Source: DAIOEK01 sp963828285
Lineage (GTDB): Bacteria; Chloroflexota; Anaerolineae; Anaerolineales; Anaerolineaceae
Direction: 5' to 3'
DNA length: 64,000 bases
Assembly (NCBI GenBank): GCA_963828285.1
Contig: CAWHEB010000002.1
Location: forward strand, 868,001 to 932,000
This document shows positions 63,844 to 64,000 of the stretch, in pieces. Both the position numbers and the translations under genes were made by a program. Numbering within the stretch: position 1 is the first letter of the stretch; each line of letters starts with the position of its first letter. The notes under the pieces were generated by a model that was given only the letters and a program-made list of their open reading frames with translations, made no database searches and had not been told where the DNA came from.

Positions 63844-64000
63844 ATGGGCGACCATATTCTGGTAATTGATGACGATCACAATATCGCTGAAATCATGCAG
63901 TTAGCTTTACGGTCCGGGGGATATGAGAGCGAGGCTGCCTATGATGCCCGGGAAGGAATGGCAAAAGCATGCCAGAATCCTCCCAAACTCATCTTATTAG
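63844..64000 (+). CDS. Response regulator receiver domain, N-terminal part (truncated by window end)
   Basis: The first 52 residues are visible. ILVIDDDHNIAEIMQLAL is the acidic-pocket start of a receiver domain, and LILL, where the frame ends, precedes the expected phospho-acceptor Asp. The output domain is outside the window. It starts 6 bp after the VOC stop, so the two may be cotranscribed. Pairing with the 38.5-kb kinase or with Pho control is not supported by sequence. Confidence 0.85.
   Translation, partial: MGDHILVIDDDHNIAEIMQLALRSGGYESEAAYDAREGMAKACQNPPKLILL

Noticed and set aside
1..64000. CRISPR array, prophage or insertion sequence
   Set aside because: No regularly spaced repeats, no transposase or integrase genes and no phage structural genes are seen; the repeats at 40-42 and 48 kb are few and palindromic.

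Overview
This window looks like chromosomal DNA of a Chloroflexota bacterium, most likely of the class Anaerolineae. That is an inference from the gene set, the moderate G+C, the Pro/Thr/Glu/Ala-rich spacers behind lipoprotein signals (PstS and the 44.7-kb lipoprotein) and several GC-rich palindromic intergenic repeats; there is no rRNA or other direct taxonomic marker. No prophage, insertion sequence or CRISPR array is visible.

Layout. 0-7 kb: end of a PfkB-like sugar kinase, a GAF-PAS adenylate cyclase, a membrane transglutaminase, a PAP2 phosphatase and small membrane proteins. 7-14 kb: a metallo-beta-lactamase (MBL) hydrolase, a two-gene glutamine-dependent NAD synthetase, an ABC-F ATPase, a flippase-like membrane protein (frameshifted) and an FAD oxidoreductase. 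14-21 kb: dnaA behind a long leader rich in inverted repeats, a 791-residue TPR protein and polA (three frameshifts). 21-31 kb: lpd, an RNase D / beta-CASP nuclease pair, a thioesterase, tRNA-Ser(CGA), a CPBP protease, a small SWIM protein, an MFS transporter and a NERD protein. 31-40 kb: gyrB beside a remnant of a chemotaxis receptor, membrane proteins, a JAMM peptidase, a PlsY-like acyltransferase, an MBL hydrolase, a class III aminotransferase and a histidine kinase. 40-49 kb: accessory, repeat-rich DNA with two small genes, a CpXC protein, a thiolase and a lipoprotein (both frameshifted), a WD40 protein and a family 1 glycosidase. 49-53 kb: UbiA prenyltransferase, a TPR membrane protein (one frameshift) and tandem Hsp20 genes. 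53-62 kb: a long minus-strand phosphate block. 62-64 kb: a pseudo-aspartic-protease, a VOC protein and the start of a response regulator.

How the genes work together. The clearest system is the phosphate block (53.3-61.6 kb): pstS-pstC-pstA-pstB-phoU followed by two tandem thymidylate-kinase-like genes, a CHAD gene (a family linked to polyphosphate binding) and an HD gene resembling the C-terminal part of Ppx/GppA exopolyphosphatases. Upstream of pstS are four TT-rich hexamers at exact 11-bp spacing, a typical Pho box. The second kinase has Arg in place of the Walker A Lys. I regard this as a phosphate/polyphosphate module with an uncharacterised kinase pair.

Caution on sequence quality. Ten single-base frameshifts (nine extra bases, one missing) fall in five genes and cluster in polA and at 44.3-45.1 kb. 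In polA and the thiolase exactly three extra bases bring the reading back to the original frame, so many of these are probably assembly errors rather than pseudogenisation. Several genes (11697, 22701, 34090, 62729) have a -10-like hexamer only 5-6 nt before the ATG and no Shine-Dalgarno, which suggests leaderless mRNAs.
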